From Tillandsia leiboldiana (lineage: Eukaryota > Streptophyta > Magnoliopsida > Poales > Bromeliaceae): a stretch of 64,000 nt of DNA. Position 1 is the stretch's first letter. The number at the start of each line of letters is the position of its first letter. Shown in pieces: positions 1 to 13,700 of this stretch. Made by a program: the position numbers and the translations under genes. The notes below the pieces were generated by a model. It saw only the letters and a program-made list of their open reading frames with translations. It had not been told where the DNA came from and did no database searches. The DNA lies in contig CM055066.1 of assembly GCA_029204045.2 (NCBI GenBank), forward strand, positions 1,240,001-1,304,000, written 5' to 3'.

Positions 1-22
1 GCGATGCATAAAAGGGTTAACG

Positions 23-24
<2 letters not shown>

Positions 25-54
<30 letters not shown>
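25..54. repeat. (GA)n microsatellite in 5' leader of the CNOT4-like gene
   Basis: About fifteen GA dinucleotides lie in what is probably the 5' untranslated exon of the downstream CNOT4-like gene. GA/CT tracts are common in plant 5' leaders and core promoters. A 5'UTR intron appears to run from about 197 (donor AAT|GTAAGC) to 759 (acceptor TTCTTAG), so the leader exon would end at 196. Confidence 0.8.
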
Positions 55-59
<5 letters not shown>

Positions 60-766
60 GCGAAAAACCATCCAGAAGCGAAAGAGTGGGTTTGGTTCGT
101 TCATTCTCGACCCCTGGTTCCCCTACCCCAACGCTCCCACCATCTCCTCCGCGATTCCTCGTCGATCTCGGCTCCTCGATCGACCACCGCCGCAATGTAA
201 GCGCTCTCTCCCCGATCCCTCGATCCATTCGCAGTTTCGATCGGTGCATCCCCTCGCAAAATTTGGGGGTTTTTGATGGATTTTGAGGGATTTTGATGGA
301 TCCGTCGCTAGTAATCGGATGAGCCTGATGTTTGGGGGATTTGTCCGGCTTTTTATGTGATTTGCTTTTGGTTTTGTTTGATCTGGAGTTCGGATGGTGG
401 ATTTGGGGCTTGGATCTTCGATTTTCTGTTCTTAATTTTTTAATTCGTAGAGGGAAACTTTTCGATTTCCATTTTATTGCTGATCTGGTCGAGCTTTTTC
501 TCGATACTACTGATGCTGATATTTTGTTGCCATAGCTTCTATTTGGAAAGTAAAAAATTTGGGGATTCTAGGGTTTTTTTATTGTTGTGAATTGTTAATG
601 TTTGCGATTCCAGTATATATGCGTTACTAGTAATGATAATTATGTTTTGCGTTGCGTAATAGATTTGGGAGGTTGGGTACTGGTGATTTTCTGTGTGTTT
701 AATGTTCAATTATAATTCTACTAATTGTTGTGGTCTCAAATGCTTTACCTTGTTCTTAGGACGACC

Positions 767-3700
767 ATGAGTGATGATGGAGATAGGACTTGCCCTCTGT
801 GCGCTGAGGAGATGGACCTGACTGATCAGCAGTTGAAGCCATGCAAATGTGGATACAACGTATGAAATTTTATATTATCCGAGGCTTGGAAGCACTCCAT
901 TTGCAACACAAAGAAGTTTTAATTTTTTGTTCCTTCATTGCTCAATTTTTTGGAGGTTGGAAGTCACCATATTGATCGATGTCCTTTTGGCAGGTTTGTG
1001 TGTGGTGTTGGCATCATATAATGGACATGGCTGAGAAAGAAGACGCGGAAGGGCGCTGTCCTGCGTGCCGCACCTCATACGACAAGGAGAGAATTGTTGC
1101 TGCCAATTGCAAAAGGTTTACGTCAGTTGATTTTAATCTGTTAAATTATTTTTGTTTCTAAAGGAAAATTTATAGTAGTTATAGAATGTTAATTGCCCCC
1201 GTTGTTTCTTGTTGAACAGGATTGTGGCTGAGAATTCTGCAGAGAAAAAGCATAAATCTCAAAAAGTGAGGCCGAAGGCATCGGTGGAAGCTAGGAAGCA
1301 TCTCGGTGGTGTCAGAGTGATACAAAGAAATCTTGTGTACATAATTGGGCTACCTTATAATTTATGCGATGAAAGTGTGCGTTTTGATTTACAGCGCCTT
1401 GAATTTTTGCTTTCTACGTCTTTAATATTTAAATTTTATGCTCTGGGCAACTCACATGTGGTTTTGCACAGATACTCGAGCGCAGAGAATACTTTGGTCA
1501 GTATGGGAAAGTCTTAAAGGTTTCGATATCTCGTCCAACCGGTGCAGCTGCCCAGCAAGCATCATTGAACAACACATTCAGTGTGTAAGTCCTGCAATAT
1601 GTCCTTCGAAAAGAAAAAGTATTTTGACACCCTTTCTTTTCACTCAAAAATCAAAAGATATTGATGTATTTATGTTAGTTGATTGATAACCTGATAGGGT
1701 GTCGATAATGCATGTACGTATTACCTAGGGTAAACTCAAGAACCTTCGTCTCATGCTTACTGAAGTCATCCAATGAGTGCGTGATGGATAGTATAGGACA
1801 TTTACTTTCGTCTTTAGTTCAATGCATTATAGTTTTTGACCATTTTTAAAACACAGTTAGATGGTTGATTTTGTACTGAAGCTCCACATGGTCACATCTC
1901 ACAGTTTGTTTGATTATTAATACCTCTCATAATTTTAGTTGACTTCCTTCAATCTTGAGAATCACTCTTGTTTCCACTTTCTGCATTTATACTATGTCGC
2001 ATCATCCATTCGTACTATGCTTTTCTGCATACGTAGCTTGTGTTTGCAATAGCTCATTTTTTGTTTTGCAATTTTATCATCCAAGCATCAAGTACAGTTA
2101 CCGCTTTAACACCATTGGTCGCTATTTCCTTCCCCATTCATTAGGATTTATGAATGAAATTGCTATTTTCACTTCATAGTTTTTAGTTGTCAACAGATTC
2201 TCACTTCTGTGTAGTGTAACCTGGTTCAAGTTAGTTTCAAATGCTTTCTGTTTGACCAGCATTGACTTGGACAGTTTGGCTTGCCGAAGGAGATTTATAT
2301 TTTACAATAAGATACACAGATAAGCACTATAGCTTTTCGTTTTTTTCTTGCTTAGTTGTAACAGTGAGCTTTTCCTAGTAATTACTGTGAAGAAATAGAA
2401 TCTTACAAGGATCTAGTGTGGAAGATGATTTAAGCTGATGGAGCAATTTGATGCATGGATTCAATTGATGTGACACACTGCGTAGATTGACAAGTGGCAA
2501 GACATAGCTGACTCTCACAATGTGTGGAGGTTCTTTAATGTGCCTTAATTCATCGGCCTGCGGCCTAGCATGTGCCTAGTGCTTGCTCGCTCTAGTAATT
2601 CTTGATAAACCGGATTATTTTGTTGGGACTATAATCTTGAGTAAAGTTCCAATATATATATATTTAAGGCTTTACTTTGGAGGGACAAGCTTTTTGCCGT
2701 AAGTAAACGATATGTTGCCATGTCGGACATATAAATTAGTTCATTTCATTTATCAAACCTTCATAAATGATCATTGCATGCTTTTTTATTCTTTTGGTTT
2801 TCCTGGCAAGCATTGGCATAGTCCTTAAGGACTTATTATTGTTGGGCCAGGTATATTACTTATGCCAAAGAGGAGGAAGCTGTTCGGTGTATTCAAGCTG
2901 TGCACAATTTTGCTTTGGATGGAAAATCCTTAAGGTAAGCTTGTGAATTCTGATAGATTCTTGGAGAACATATATCATATTATCTTTCTAATGACGCTAG
3001 ATTTCATCACTACAGAGCATGCTTTGGTACTACAAAGTATTGTCATGCATGGTTAAAAAACATGGTATGAGGTTTGGCCTGCTCGTCTATTATCATTCAC
3101 TTTTTATATTTAACATTTTCTATGGATTTAATGTGCTTCTTAATTGATCCAGACTTGCAGCAATCCAGATTGTCTCTATCTTCATGATGTAGGTAGCCAG
3201 GAGGATAGTTTTACTAAAGACGAGATCATTTCAGCTTATACTAGGTAATTTCTTACCTGCTCTATGCATAAACCATATCTTATAGTTAATCAGGAGAAGT
3301 TCATGATTCGTTGTCTGTACCTAATTCCCTGAAATGCACATGAGGCATTTGCGCCACTTATATGTCTTTCTTTAAAGTGGCTGCATAGTCACATTTAGAA
3401 CACTGGCATCTAGTTATACAGCTGTGATGCTTATGCTGGCTTTGCATATATGACGAGAAACTCCAAACAATATTTAGAGCTATCTAATTCTAGCCCTTTC
3501 ATATAACATGTTTGCAGACATGAAATCATTTTTAGTTCTCTGAGTGTTTATTTTGTACAATAGCAGATACAGAAAGACTATTTTTTACTAAATTCATGTG
3601 TGAGCTATTTTGATTTTTGATTATATTTCTTGAGGAGCTTTATGCTATAGAGAAAATTTTCTTCCTGGTTGTATGACCTTACAAATTAATATGCTGAAAA

Positions 3701-6700
3701 CATTCTAATTCCGATAAATTGCAGTTTTTATTCCTGATTTTTTTTTGTTTACTTGGTTTGTCAGAAGTAGGGTTCCCCAAATTGCTTCAAATTTGCAAAG
3801 ACGTTCAGGGAATATACTGCCGCCTCCTGCAGATGATTTCTCTAGCAGTGGGACTGCTTCTAGCAAACCTGCACTCAAGAATGTCTCAAATGTATAATTT
3901 ATTATTTTTAATATCTCTTTGGATTTAGGAGTTTATATTTACCATCAAAATGTTATGTTATTCTCCTGAATGTAACTACTGAGATAATTGTTCTTTAGAC
4001 TTCAATTCTACTTTACCTTGGTGTATATATATATATAAATATATTATCAATTTACTGTGCAGATTGCTTCAAGTCAAACAAAAATTTCTCCTCCTAACTC
4101 AAGTGCTGGGAAGTCAACTTTACCAGCAGCTGCCTCCTGGTTTGTTTCTTTTTCTGCCGTGTTCTTTCTTGTTTAGCTACAAGTATCGGTGCTAATGTTT
4201 GTATATCTACAGGGGAAATCGAGGTTTGAATTCCAAGCCTACAGCTGCAAGCATGTCATGTTCACAGGCGCTTGCAAAACCAAAAACTGAAATACATAGT
4301 TCTTCAGTTTTGCATTCTTCAATTATTCCAAGTACAAAGCCGGTGATCTCTGCGTGGCATGATGATGTAGATACATGTTCTATGTCTCCTGAAAGCAAGC
4401 AAGTTATACAACCTAGTAATTCTTCTAAACCTTTAGAACCATACCAACCTGGTATTCGGAATGACTACAAAGCAAAGGGTTCTGCTGAGACTTTCTTAGA
4501 TGTGGATTTAAGTTCTAGACCTTCTGCATGGAATGACGATATAGTTGTGACATCTGAAGGCTGTGAAGGAAAAGCTGCACACTTCGAAAAGAGATCTCTA
4601 TCCTTAGAGTCTTTAAAAGCTGTTACTGATGAGGTTAGCCAACCGCCTACCATAATTGTGTCGCCTGAAGTGGATGAAAGGGACATTCCTATTTCTCGAA
4701 GCAATTCTACTACAACAAAGAGCCCTAGATCAGAAGGCCTTTGTGGGCAATCTATTGGTACCGGTCCGGATGAAGTTACTGAAGGTCATGAACTTGTTGA
4801 TAAAAATGTACAGAATTTGTGCTCGGGTCTATCGTCAGTATGTTTGGATAGCAGTTTTGGGGCTAATGGTTTGAAGGCTGGCCAACCTCAAACTTCAGTA
4901 CTTAATCCATGTTCTGTGGAACTGCCCTTAAAGCAGACTTCAAATTTAGAGCTATCTTTTGCCAAGCAGGTCGAGCAATTACCTTCAGCACAAGCTAGCA
5001 AAGGCTACCCATTTTACAACCAATTTGGTTCCAGTAAGCTATTTGATTGGAGTTTAGGGCTACAAAAGCAAGGTACAGTGGATGATAATAATAATCAAAG
5101 ACTTGGAATTTCTAATGCCATCACTCAGACTTCATCTTCATCATGTCAGCTTCATCCTAGTAATACTGCAAACCTCACAAGTTTTAGTTCATGGAGTAAT
5201 GGTTTTGGAAATGAACATTCTTCATTTACTGATGATTCTAGACCTAGTTTGTTGTCATCAGTAGATAATTCACCAATTTTATTGAACAGTCGAAAAGGCG
5301 ATGAGCAGCTTAGCAGTTTTGGTAATCCTGGGAGGGTTTTTGAATGCCCTGGGATGAAAAACCTTGAAGATAAGGCCAATTGCATAGGAAGATATGAAAA
5401 TTCAAGTAGTGTCGAGAAAGCTGCAAGTGTAGATAAGGGTGAGAGCGGCATCATATCTGATATATTGTCACTAGACTTTGATCCGTGGGATGATTCATTG
5501 TCCTCAGCTAACAATCTTGCTAAGATGCTTTGTGAATCTGAAAAGGCTGATAATGCTTTTAGATTTTCAAATTCTTGGAAATTACAGAATAGCAACCAAT
5601 CCAGATTTTCATTTGCCAGGCAAGAAAGTGAAGGAAACATTCCAGATCCTACTATAATTCAAAACAATCATGAACAAAAGCTCTCCTTGTTACAGAATTC
5701 TTATGGAGACAGATATCTAGGTAGTTCTTTGTTTAATGCTTCTGAAGTACCAAATGCAGCCACCAACAGTAGTTCAGCTTTAACATTTGATAGGCCCACT
5801 GGTGAGTGTTGCAGTTGTTGCATTTTATGTTATAGATTAGATGTATTATGCTCTCTTTCTCTCCTCCCCCCCCCCCCCCCCCCCCCCCCCAACCCATTGT
5901 GTTGATTGTTTTGTTCTTCTTTTTTTAAAAAAATAATCTCATGTTATTGCCAATTTCTATTCTCTGATCTTCTTCATGTTGGGATTGGAGTCGTATCATG
6001 GTAGTGTAGGGGATGGGTTATAATAAATTTCTGATTTTGTTCTTGCTATGCCTACTCAGGCATGGCTTCTTATTTCCCTGATTTGCTTGGAATTGGGCTA
6101 AACAAATGATTAGTGCCCTGACTTGTCTTTAGAAATACAGGCCTATTCCTTGTCCCTTCAATTTGTAGCTCTTCTATAGTCTACAACTTAATGCTCTCCT
6201 CTTGCTGAAACTCTCTTCTCGTGCACCTAACATTGTTGACCTAATGTGCTGTCCTGGAAATGAAAAATGATTTTTTTTTTTTTTGTGTGTCATTCTGAAT
6301 AACAGGATCGATTAGTGTTAAATATAATGTCGGGTTATACAGCCTCTTGCTAAATTTTGTTCAGTCATACGTTCAACTTTTAAAACAAATACATTCAAGC
6401 CATTGCATTGGCAAGCCAATTGTGCTTAAACTTTGATTGTTTTGTCATCGGTTGCAGGGATCGCTCATTTGTAATTCTTCTTATGCTAAACCTCCTCATT
6501 CCAACACTTACTTTGAAAGTTTGAACAACTGTGTTTTGAAAAGCACCTCCTAGGCATATTTTTTTTTGAGGACCCTTCACAAAAGTTGTTAATTTCTTAA
6601 TTTTCAGACAGTCAAGACCATATAAAAGATACTGAAGCTTGTTTTGAACGTTGTCCTAATTAATGGCCGTGGTTTCCTTGTGATACCAAATCAAGCCGAT

Positions 6701-7634
6701 CTTCTATAATATTAACGTGGAGTTGTTCCTGGAATGTTCCCGATGTACTGTTCTCAGATGAATGAACTTCTTGCTCACTTATCACATGATGCCTATCTAG
6801 GGGCCTTTTTTTTCCGGGAATTGCAGCTTTGAGTGTGCATATGTATAAGATTGTTTTCTTATCAGGTGCTTCATGTATAAGATTGTTTTCTTATCAGGTG
6901 CTTCAAGATCTAAAATATCTGCTCCACCTGGATTTTCAACACCAAATAGAGCACCCCCTCCAGGCTTTTCTTCTCAAGATAGACTTAACCAGGTGTACGA
7001 TACAGCATACTCAGGTTGTCCGATTTATATGTGGATTACTTTCCCTTGTTCATCTATCAACTAAATTTCCTGACTACTTTTTCACTTCCAAGCAGAAAAC
7101 AATCTATTTGGAGATCATTACCAATCTCATATAGCTGGAAATCCAGGTGATATAGAATTCATCGATCCTGCCATACTGGCTGTGGGCAAAGGGCGAATGC
7201 CAGGAGTAAATGATTCAGGCTTGGACTTGAAATCAGGATTTCCTGCACAGTATAGCACGCCAAACACTGACCCAAGGATTCAACTATTAATGCAGCAATC
7301 CATCTCTTCTCATCAAAACCTTAGATTACCGAACCACATTCAGGATGGATTCTTACCTATAAGCGATAATTTTGTCACCTCCCGGTTTCTAGCACAAAAC
7401 AGTGGTGCGCTATCTCCGCTCGAGCTGATGTCACTCCAGCAAACCAGAAACAATAACTTCATAAATGGCCAGTGGGATGCATGGAGTGATATGCGGGCAG
7501 GGAATAACATGGGAATTAATGAGATGTTGAGGACTGAGAGGTTTGGTCTGAATAACTACTATTCAAACAATGAAGAGCCTAAGTTTCACATTCCGAGGTC
7601 TGGTGATCTATACAACAGAGCATTTGGAATGTAA
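767..7634 (+). CDS. CNOT4: CNOT4/NOT4-like E3 ubiquitin ligase (CCR4-NOT complex subunit 4), 12 coding exons, about 1052 aa
   Basis: RING-type ubiquitin ligase associated with the CCR4-NOT mRNA deadenylation complex. Coding exons inferred: 767-859, 994-1115, 1220-1376, 1472-1584, 2851-2934, 3016-3064, 3153-3244, 3765-3891, 4063-4139, 4213-5801, 6898-7014, 7096-7634; frame is preserved at every junction. The N-terminal C4C4 RING has cysteines at residues 9, 12, 26, 28, 33, 36, 53 and 56, with the family signature VCVWCWHHIMDMAEK. An RRM follows from about residue 109 (RNLVYIIGLP), then a CCCH zinc finger at 192-217 (C-x6-C-x8-C-x4-C...H). RING, RRM and CCCH in this order identify NOT4. The rest is a long Ser/Asn-rich, poorly conserved tail, as in plant NOT4 proteins; exon 4213-5801 alone gives about 530 residues. 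The ATG follows a spliced 5'UTR. Odd: the acceptor of the exon at 6898 is duplicated (see the 32-bp repeat). Confidence 0.93.
5866..5890. repeat. poly(C) tract just inside a CNOT4-like intron
   Basis: An uninterrupted run of 25 C (G on the other strand) lies about 65 bases downstream of the donor at 5802. Such homopolymers are unstable and prone to sequencing error, so its exact length should not be trusted. Confidence 0.9.
6841..6904 (+). repeat. perfect 32-bp tandem duplication that doubles a 3' splice site
   Basis: Two identical 32-base units (6841-6872 and 6873-6904) each contain a T-rich tract, TTATCAG and the first exon bases GTGCTTC. There are therefore two equivalent acceptors, with exon starts at 6866 and 6898. 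Only the downstream one keeps the frame through to the stop at 7634. The upstream one adds 32 nt and shifts frame. Confidence 0.95.
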
Positions 7635-10600
7635 TGCTGGCATTATGCTGCATGAGATCAACGTGCCTTTTCTCTACCTTTGTGAGTCTGTTGCTATGGT
7701 TTGTAGTTGGTTCAAAGAACATATAATCTTCACCTGGTCACTGACAAGCATTTATGTTACTGGCACTTCAACGAGTGAAATTGAGTTTTGCTGAAAAGTT
7801 TGACCATAGAGCCTTCTTTTAACAACAGGTATGGGATTCATTTTAATTGTCAAATTCCGGCATTATCTTGAATAAACTGTTTACTAAATGGTTCCTTGAT
7901 CTCTCAATATGGTATATATTTTTTTCCTTTTTTTCTCTAGTACATTAACATTTGATTAGTACTGGTGGGTAAGTATTGCTTTCTTTTTGCTGATTGATAT
8001 ATCTTTCCATGGAGTTCTGTTCTCTACTCGTGTTGCTTGCTTATGGCTGGTTCTATTATGTAGGCGAGCTGCATGTCTTTCATCCTATGCTGTTAATTTA
8101 GTGTCTCGTCTTTTAATTATCAATAATTTCATGGTAGATAACTGAATATCTATTTTGATTAGGTAAAAGCATATGGAAGAACTTATCTAAACTACGTACC
8201 TTTTGGATTTGGCTATCCAACCTTTTAAGATTTTGATTTTACTACCTAATCTTTCAATTTATTTGATTTGGGTCAGTAAACAACACTTTTGACTCCAAAA
8301 TTTGAAAGTTCATTGAAGTAAATAATTAGCTTAAATTTTGAAGTCAAAGTGTCGTTTACTGACGCAAACAAATAAATTGAAAGATAATGTAGTAAAATCA
8401 AATTCTTAAAAGGTTGGGTAACCAAATCCAAATAGTCCATAGTTCAAGTAAGTTCCATACATTTTTACCTTTTGATTATAATACTCTTTAGTTTTTAATT
8501 CATTTGGGAACTCAGTAATTATAACAACAAAATGTTGTCCCTAAGAGAGGGATTCCTCTCCACTATTGAAGGCCTAATAATAAAGTACCCCTTTGCAAGG
8601 GAAGAGGAAAAAAGCATTGCTGCATTTGCTGATGTTTAGTAGTTTTAAAGTACCAATTGGTGGGTTTGGTGCAAGTAAAGGCCCTTCATGATTGTTGGAG
8701 CCAATTTAGATGAGGTTTCTCTTCAGCATTCCATTTTGTATTTTGTTGGCGACTTGGCATTTCTGACTCTGATGAACTGTACTGACGTAATGCTATCTAC
8801 ACGCCCAAGAAAATTGTCTTGTAGAATTGTGTACATATAGCTGGGAATAGGAACGAATTGCCTGTTTGGAGATTCTGTTTGAGTAAATATTATGAGAACT
8901 TAAAGAGCTTTTTGATATTCTTCTTGAACATATGCAAACCTAAAAATTGTGAACTAAGGGTGTGTTTGGCCAGGAGAACTGTATAAGGAAAAAGTACCAA
9001 CAGCTTTTTTGATGCTGAAGTGCTTTTTGAGTAGAACTGTGTGAGGAAGCGCCAACAACTTTTTAGCTAAATAGCCGCAATTGCTTCTGGTTTAGCAGAA
9101 GTAGAAACTTTAAATTGGATTTAGCTTGTCGCAACAAAAACATTTTGAGTTTTATTGCTGCCAATCGCCTGGCTGCTACTGCTCGAAGCAAGACAGCCTT
9201 TTTCAACTATTTAGGTCGAGCCCCTTGAATTTGGTTGCTCTCTCTGTACGTGCAACATTCCTTGCTGTCCTGTGTCCATTTATTGCCATCATACATTTCT
9301 ATTTCTATTGGAAAAATTCTTGGTCTTTATCTTTTTTTTTCTACATTGTTTGCAGGGTGCTTTTCTGATGATTCTTTTTTTTAGGACGTCTTTGGTATAC
9401 CGAGAGGAAATCGTAAATGGGTGGCAGACCAATTATCTGAAAGGATTTATTTCAAATTTGTTCTTTATATCCTACTGCCATATATGTTTTTTCTAACATT
9501 CAGCCGTTCTTTGTATCTAAATTTCTTCATACTTGACAGAACGAGAATATGCTCTAGTGTAAATATTTCTCTTCTTGTTTCCCTTTTGAGATCTTTGAAA
9601 TTCGGCTTTTCTGATGGAGATGTGACCTGGGAGAAATTTAGCATTTTGATATGGGATTCATCATAGGGCATGAATTATGGCGGCATAAATGTAAAAGGAA
9701 TCACTGTTTGCAAATTTCATGTCATGTTGTAATATTTGATTAGTTAGGGGGTGCATTTCAGATGGTATATGCAGAACCCTAAAAGCTTTCTCGGGCGTTT
9801 TTTTTTTTTTTTTTTTTTTTTGTTGCACTTGATCTGCTTGTTGCTCGAGTTTCCTCTTCGTGTGGTGCTTGTATTCCTGTTCAACCGCGGTGTGTGTTTT
9901 GTATTTCGAGTATCTCAACTCTCTTATGTGTTTTGCATGGCGGGTTTCTCGACTAAGCATGTGGACTATTTCTATATGGTGCGTAAAAGGGTAATGGTGC
10001 TAATTGCCTTCATGATCTTAAAATGTTTATCACAGATTCTTTTCTGTTTCGACAATGGGCCATCTCATCAGGTGCTTCTGCGATGCCAATGCCTAGATTT
10101 TACGGGATAACCGTCGACGTAATCGGAACCCCATACTAATTCTCGGCCTTACAGCATTGCTGCAAGCTGCACTGCACGTACCACGCTCTCCCAGGTGGGC
10201 TCGGGTTCCTTAGAACCTACTTTTCATTTTGTAATATGCTTCTACCTTTCTGTTGGCATGAGATGCATAATATTTCGCATGATCCACATATGATTTTGAA
10301 ATTTTGTTATTATATCCCCAGAAATGGTTCTTACTAGCAATTCCTTTCGTTGCGAGCTATAGATCACGGAGATCATGGATGAATAGGGCCACCGGAAACT
10401 TCGACGTGTTAGTTTTTCCTGCTGAGCACGATATGATGCCTAAATGAGAGAAATCTCATTTTTAAAATACTTTTCAGGGAGCAGCAGGGAGACATTCAGA
10501 AGTCAAAATTTCCATTTTACAGTTCAGCTAGAAGATGCCTGACACTAATTAGCAAAAGCGGCAGCCAAACTGAATCACAACTCTCCACCACTCTACATTA

Positions 10601-10760
10601 TACTCAAGCTAGTGATTGCTCTATAGATGTTTCTTCTTTTAAAAAAAAAAAAAAAAACAGTGAAAAAACTCTTGACTTAAAAAGGCCAAACAAGTAGTTT
10701 TACCACCCCTGCAAACAGATCTTTTTGAACCATTACATGCCATCTTATTCACGACAAATG
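7635..10760. other. 3' flank between convergent CNOT4-like and receptor-kinase genes
   Basis: No gene recognised. The first few hundred bases are presumably the CNOT4-like 3'UTR. A foldback element occupies 8161-8469. Near 8956 there is a GTGTGTTTGGCCAGG motif of the sort found at plant DNA-transposon ends, but I could not pair it with a second end. Poly(T) at 9799-9821 and poly(A) at 10641-10656 are the only other marked structures. Open frames of up to 119 codons here show no family resemblance. Confidence 0.6.
8161..8469. mobile_element. foldback (palindromic) MITE-like element, about 309 bp
   Basis: The left half (AGGTAAAAGCATATGG, then TTTGGATTTGGCTATCCAACC and so on) is matched in reverse complement by the right half, which ends CCATACATTTTTACCT. 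The arms pair over almost the whole length around a centre near 8310. There is no coding capacity. The ends resemble the element at 41949-42258, which also carries an ATGTATGGA motif in inverted terminal position, so both may belong to one superfamily. Confidence 0.75.
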
Positions 10761-13700
10761 TTACCGGAGCCCGGGCTGCATTAACAACTCATCAAAGGTG
10801 GCATTATGCTCGGAGCTCGCCACGTCGGCCAGGTCCAAATTTACTGAAGAGCCCATTGACTTCTTAGAGATCATCTCAATGGGGAATTCCCGATCGGGCT
10901 GTAACCTCCGTTCGATCGCAATCGCTTCCTGGATATCCTTGACTACTTCTGATATAGTCGGCCTCTGTGTAACCTGGGGTTTGACACACATGATTGCTGC
11001 CTCAGCAATCTTCCACACTGATTGCATGTCGTAATCATCTTGGAGCGCTGGATCGATCACGGCTTGAATATTTCCACTCTCGATGTGTGATCTCGCCTGA
11101 AGCCAATTAATTGATGAGCAACAAAGTTGCAGGAAGGCGTGGCAAATGTTCTACTTAATGAAAATCAAAACTAGGCTCACTAGGCTCTAAGAAGGTTTTC
11201 AATTCATTAAATTTCCTTTTGGCCCATCACGCGTGTGCGAAAAGAAACCTATATATTACGCTGTTACCACCTTGAACTGGTTGCTAGATGAGTCAAACAA
11301 GTTATAAGATGAGCATGGAGAAAGTGATATGAAAAAACACAAAAGGTCTTGTAAAAGGGATTCAAACTATAGAAAGAAACAAGATAAGTATTACAGGAAA
11401 CTGACCCATGCGACGATATTGCGGCAGTTGATGCCAAAGTTTTCATTGGATATGGGCTCACGGCCTGAAATCAGCTCAAGAAGAATAACTCCAAAACTGT
11501 ATATATCACTCTTCTCCGTCAGCTGCTGGGAGATGTAGTACCTGTGAATTTTGCAAACAGCAGAGATACTCTAATACTACCGCCCAAGCCATAGAAAAAG
11601 ATGAAAAGATGGAAGATCAAACGATAATCTCATCCAACGGATATACAAAGATTAAACAAGTGCGTAAATCTCTTGAGCTTAAGTGGTTGTTATATATGTA
11701 GGCCCTTCAAAATGTGTTTTCTATTACTAATTCCTTAACCATTGCCTTTTCCCACAAACAATTGCGTTTACTAAAGTGGATTTGCTGTTATAACTAACAG
11801 CAGTTTCGGTACTGAAACAATAGGGAGACAATTCATTCTGAAATTACCGTAACACCTCAACGTTGATTTACTAGACAAATTTTCAAATGAAAAAAAGTGG
11901 CAGTTACAGGTTCTGATCAAAGTAATTTAGACCTAAGGGCTCTACATCAACAAACCATAGTTTAAGGGAATTTCACAAATTTTTAACTAATAATATAAAG
12001 CTCGTAGTCATTTAAAGCCAGTTATTGAGAAGGGCAGTGATGATTAAAATTGTCACCGCTTTTATCAGAGTTTTATTACGCGGACAGCTTATTTGTGCTT
12101 ATAAAATGGACTTCTATTTGCATGCAGGAGACTTGCCAGATAGCAAAGGTTTGAAGTGTGAGAAATTAAACTATTTCTCATGCTTCGGAATTTAGATAAC
12201 TGTAAGTAAATGCCACTCCTATACTAGATATCATCGAGGACGACTAAGATCATCAGCATAACGAGCAATAGTACTACAAAGATGACTTACTTATTTTCGA
12301 AGAGAATTTAGTTTTATATTTCAAATAAATGGAGGCTTACTCAGGGTCTAGATATCCAACTGTCCCCCTAACTATGCTTGAAATGTGGGACCCATCCACT
12401 GCAGGTTTCGAGAGCCCAAAATCCGAGACCTTAGCTCTCACATCCTTGTCGAGCAGAATATTGCTGCTCTTGAGGTCTCTGTGAATGATGGTTGGGGAGC
12501 AGCCAGTGTGGAGGTACTCAATACCTGATAAATTACAGAAATGAAAAAAATAAGTATCTCTATAAGATCCCTTTAGAACGAAAAGTCAAATTTTTTTAAG
12601 GCAAAATTTACTGTTGGCTAGAATAGAATAGTCTAACCTTTCGCAGCATCCTCAGCAATCTCAAGCCGCTTGATCCAACTGAGAATTTTCTCATTACCAG
12701 GTCCTGTGAAAACATACACAACATATGGTGTCAATACTATCTTAATAATCATCATCAGAATAAGGGGATGCTGTAGAAATTTAGAGAAACTGCTACTTGT
12801 TAGGTGTAAGCAAAAGGGCCCAAGGAATGAAGTACTTGATGTAGAATAGTTAGGTATTAATTTAATAATAGTTAGAAAACAATCACTATGGTATAAAGAG
12901 ATACTAACCACGCAGGTGCTCTTTTAACGTCCCATTATGCATGAATTCATAGACAAGGATGTTTTTCCCGTCTTGTTGGCTGTAACCAAGGAAAGTCACC
13001 AGATTCCTGTGGTGTATTCTAGAAAGCAATGTTACCTGAAAGCAAAAGCCATCAGATAATAGATCAAACAAATGAGCAATGTCGCATAAAAGCCCTTAAT
13101 ATCAAAGGCTACCTCATTTAAAAATTCTCGGATCCCCTGGAAGGAATCATTGGTAAGAACTTTGACCGCAATCTCTTTTCCCTCTGCCAACTTTCCGTAG
13201 TACACTATACCAAAACCTCCAGAGCCTATCCTCCTTACGAAATTCGCAGTGGCATCTTCAATTTCTGACAAGGAATATCTATGTGCTGTTTCTGTGGCAA
13301 CTTCACTGAGATACGAACTTAACTTTTTTGCAGGAGGAGCAGAGTGTGCATTCTCTGAAAAGAAGACATTTTCTAAGATTATCCTTGATGATAATAAAAT
13401 TTCGAAAAGTACACGAAGTTTTCCCTGATTGCACCTTTTGAATAGTTCTTTTTCTTGCGTGTACACAAAAAGCATGCTATAGCAACAATTAGCAGCAAAA
13501 CAGCCCCTATTACAGAACATAGAATTATTATAGTGTGATTTGTACTCTTGTTGTTCACGTGAAGACCCACGTTTCCCGAATAACTGCAAATGGAGAAGAA
13601 ATTAGAAAACAAACACGTCTTAAGACACTATGAACAATTAATCCAAATAACGTAACATAAGTTGTATAAGCTGTAATATAAAACCTTTTCAGCATACTCT

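Noticed and set aside
4..286. Open frames of 90 and 66 codons at the start of the window
   Set aside because: They lie in the GA-rich 5' leader and 5'UTR intron of the CNOT4-like gene, have no family resemblance and precede the RING start at 767.
9421..10110. Plus-strand frames of 81 and 119 codons between CNOT4-like and receptor-kinase genes
   Set aside because: Phe/Leu-rich translation of T-rich DNA including a poly(T) run; no motif, no splice partners.
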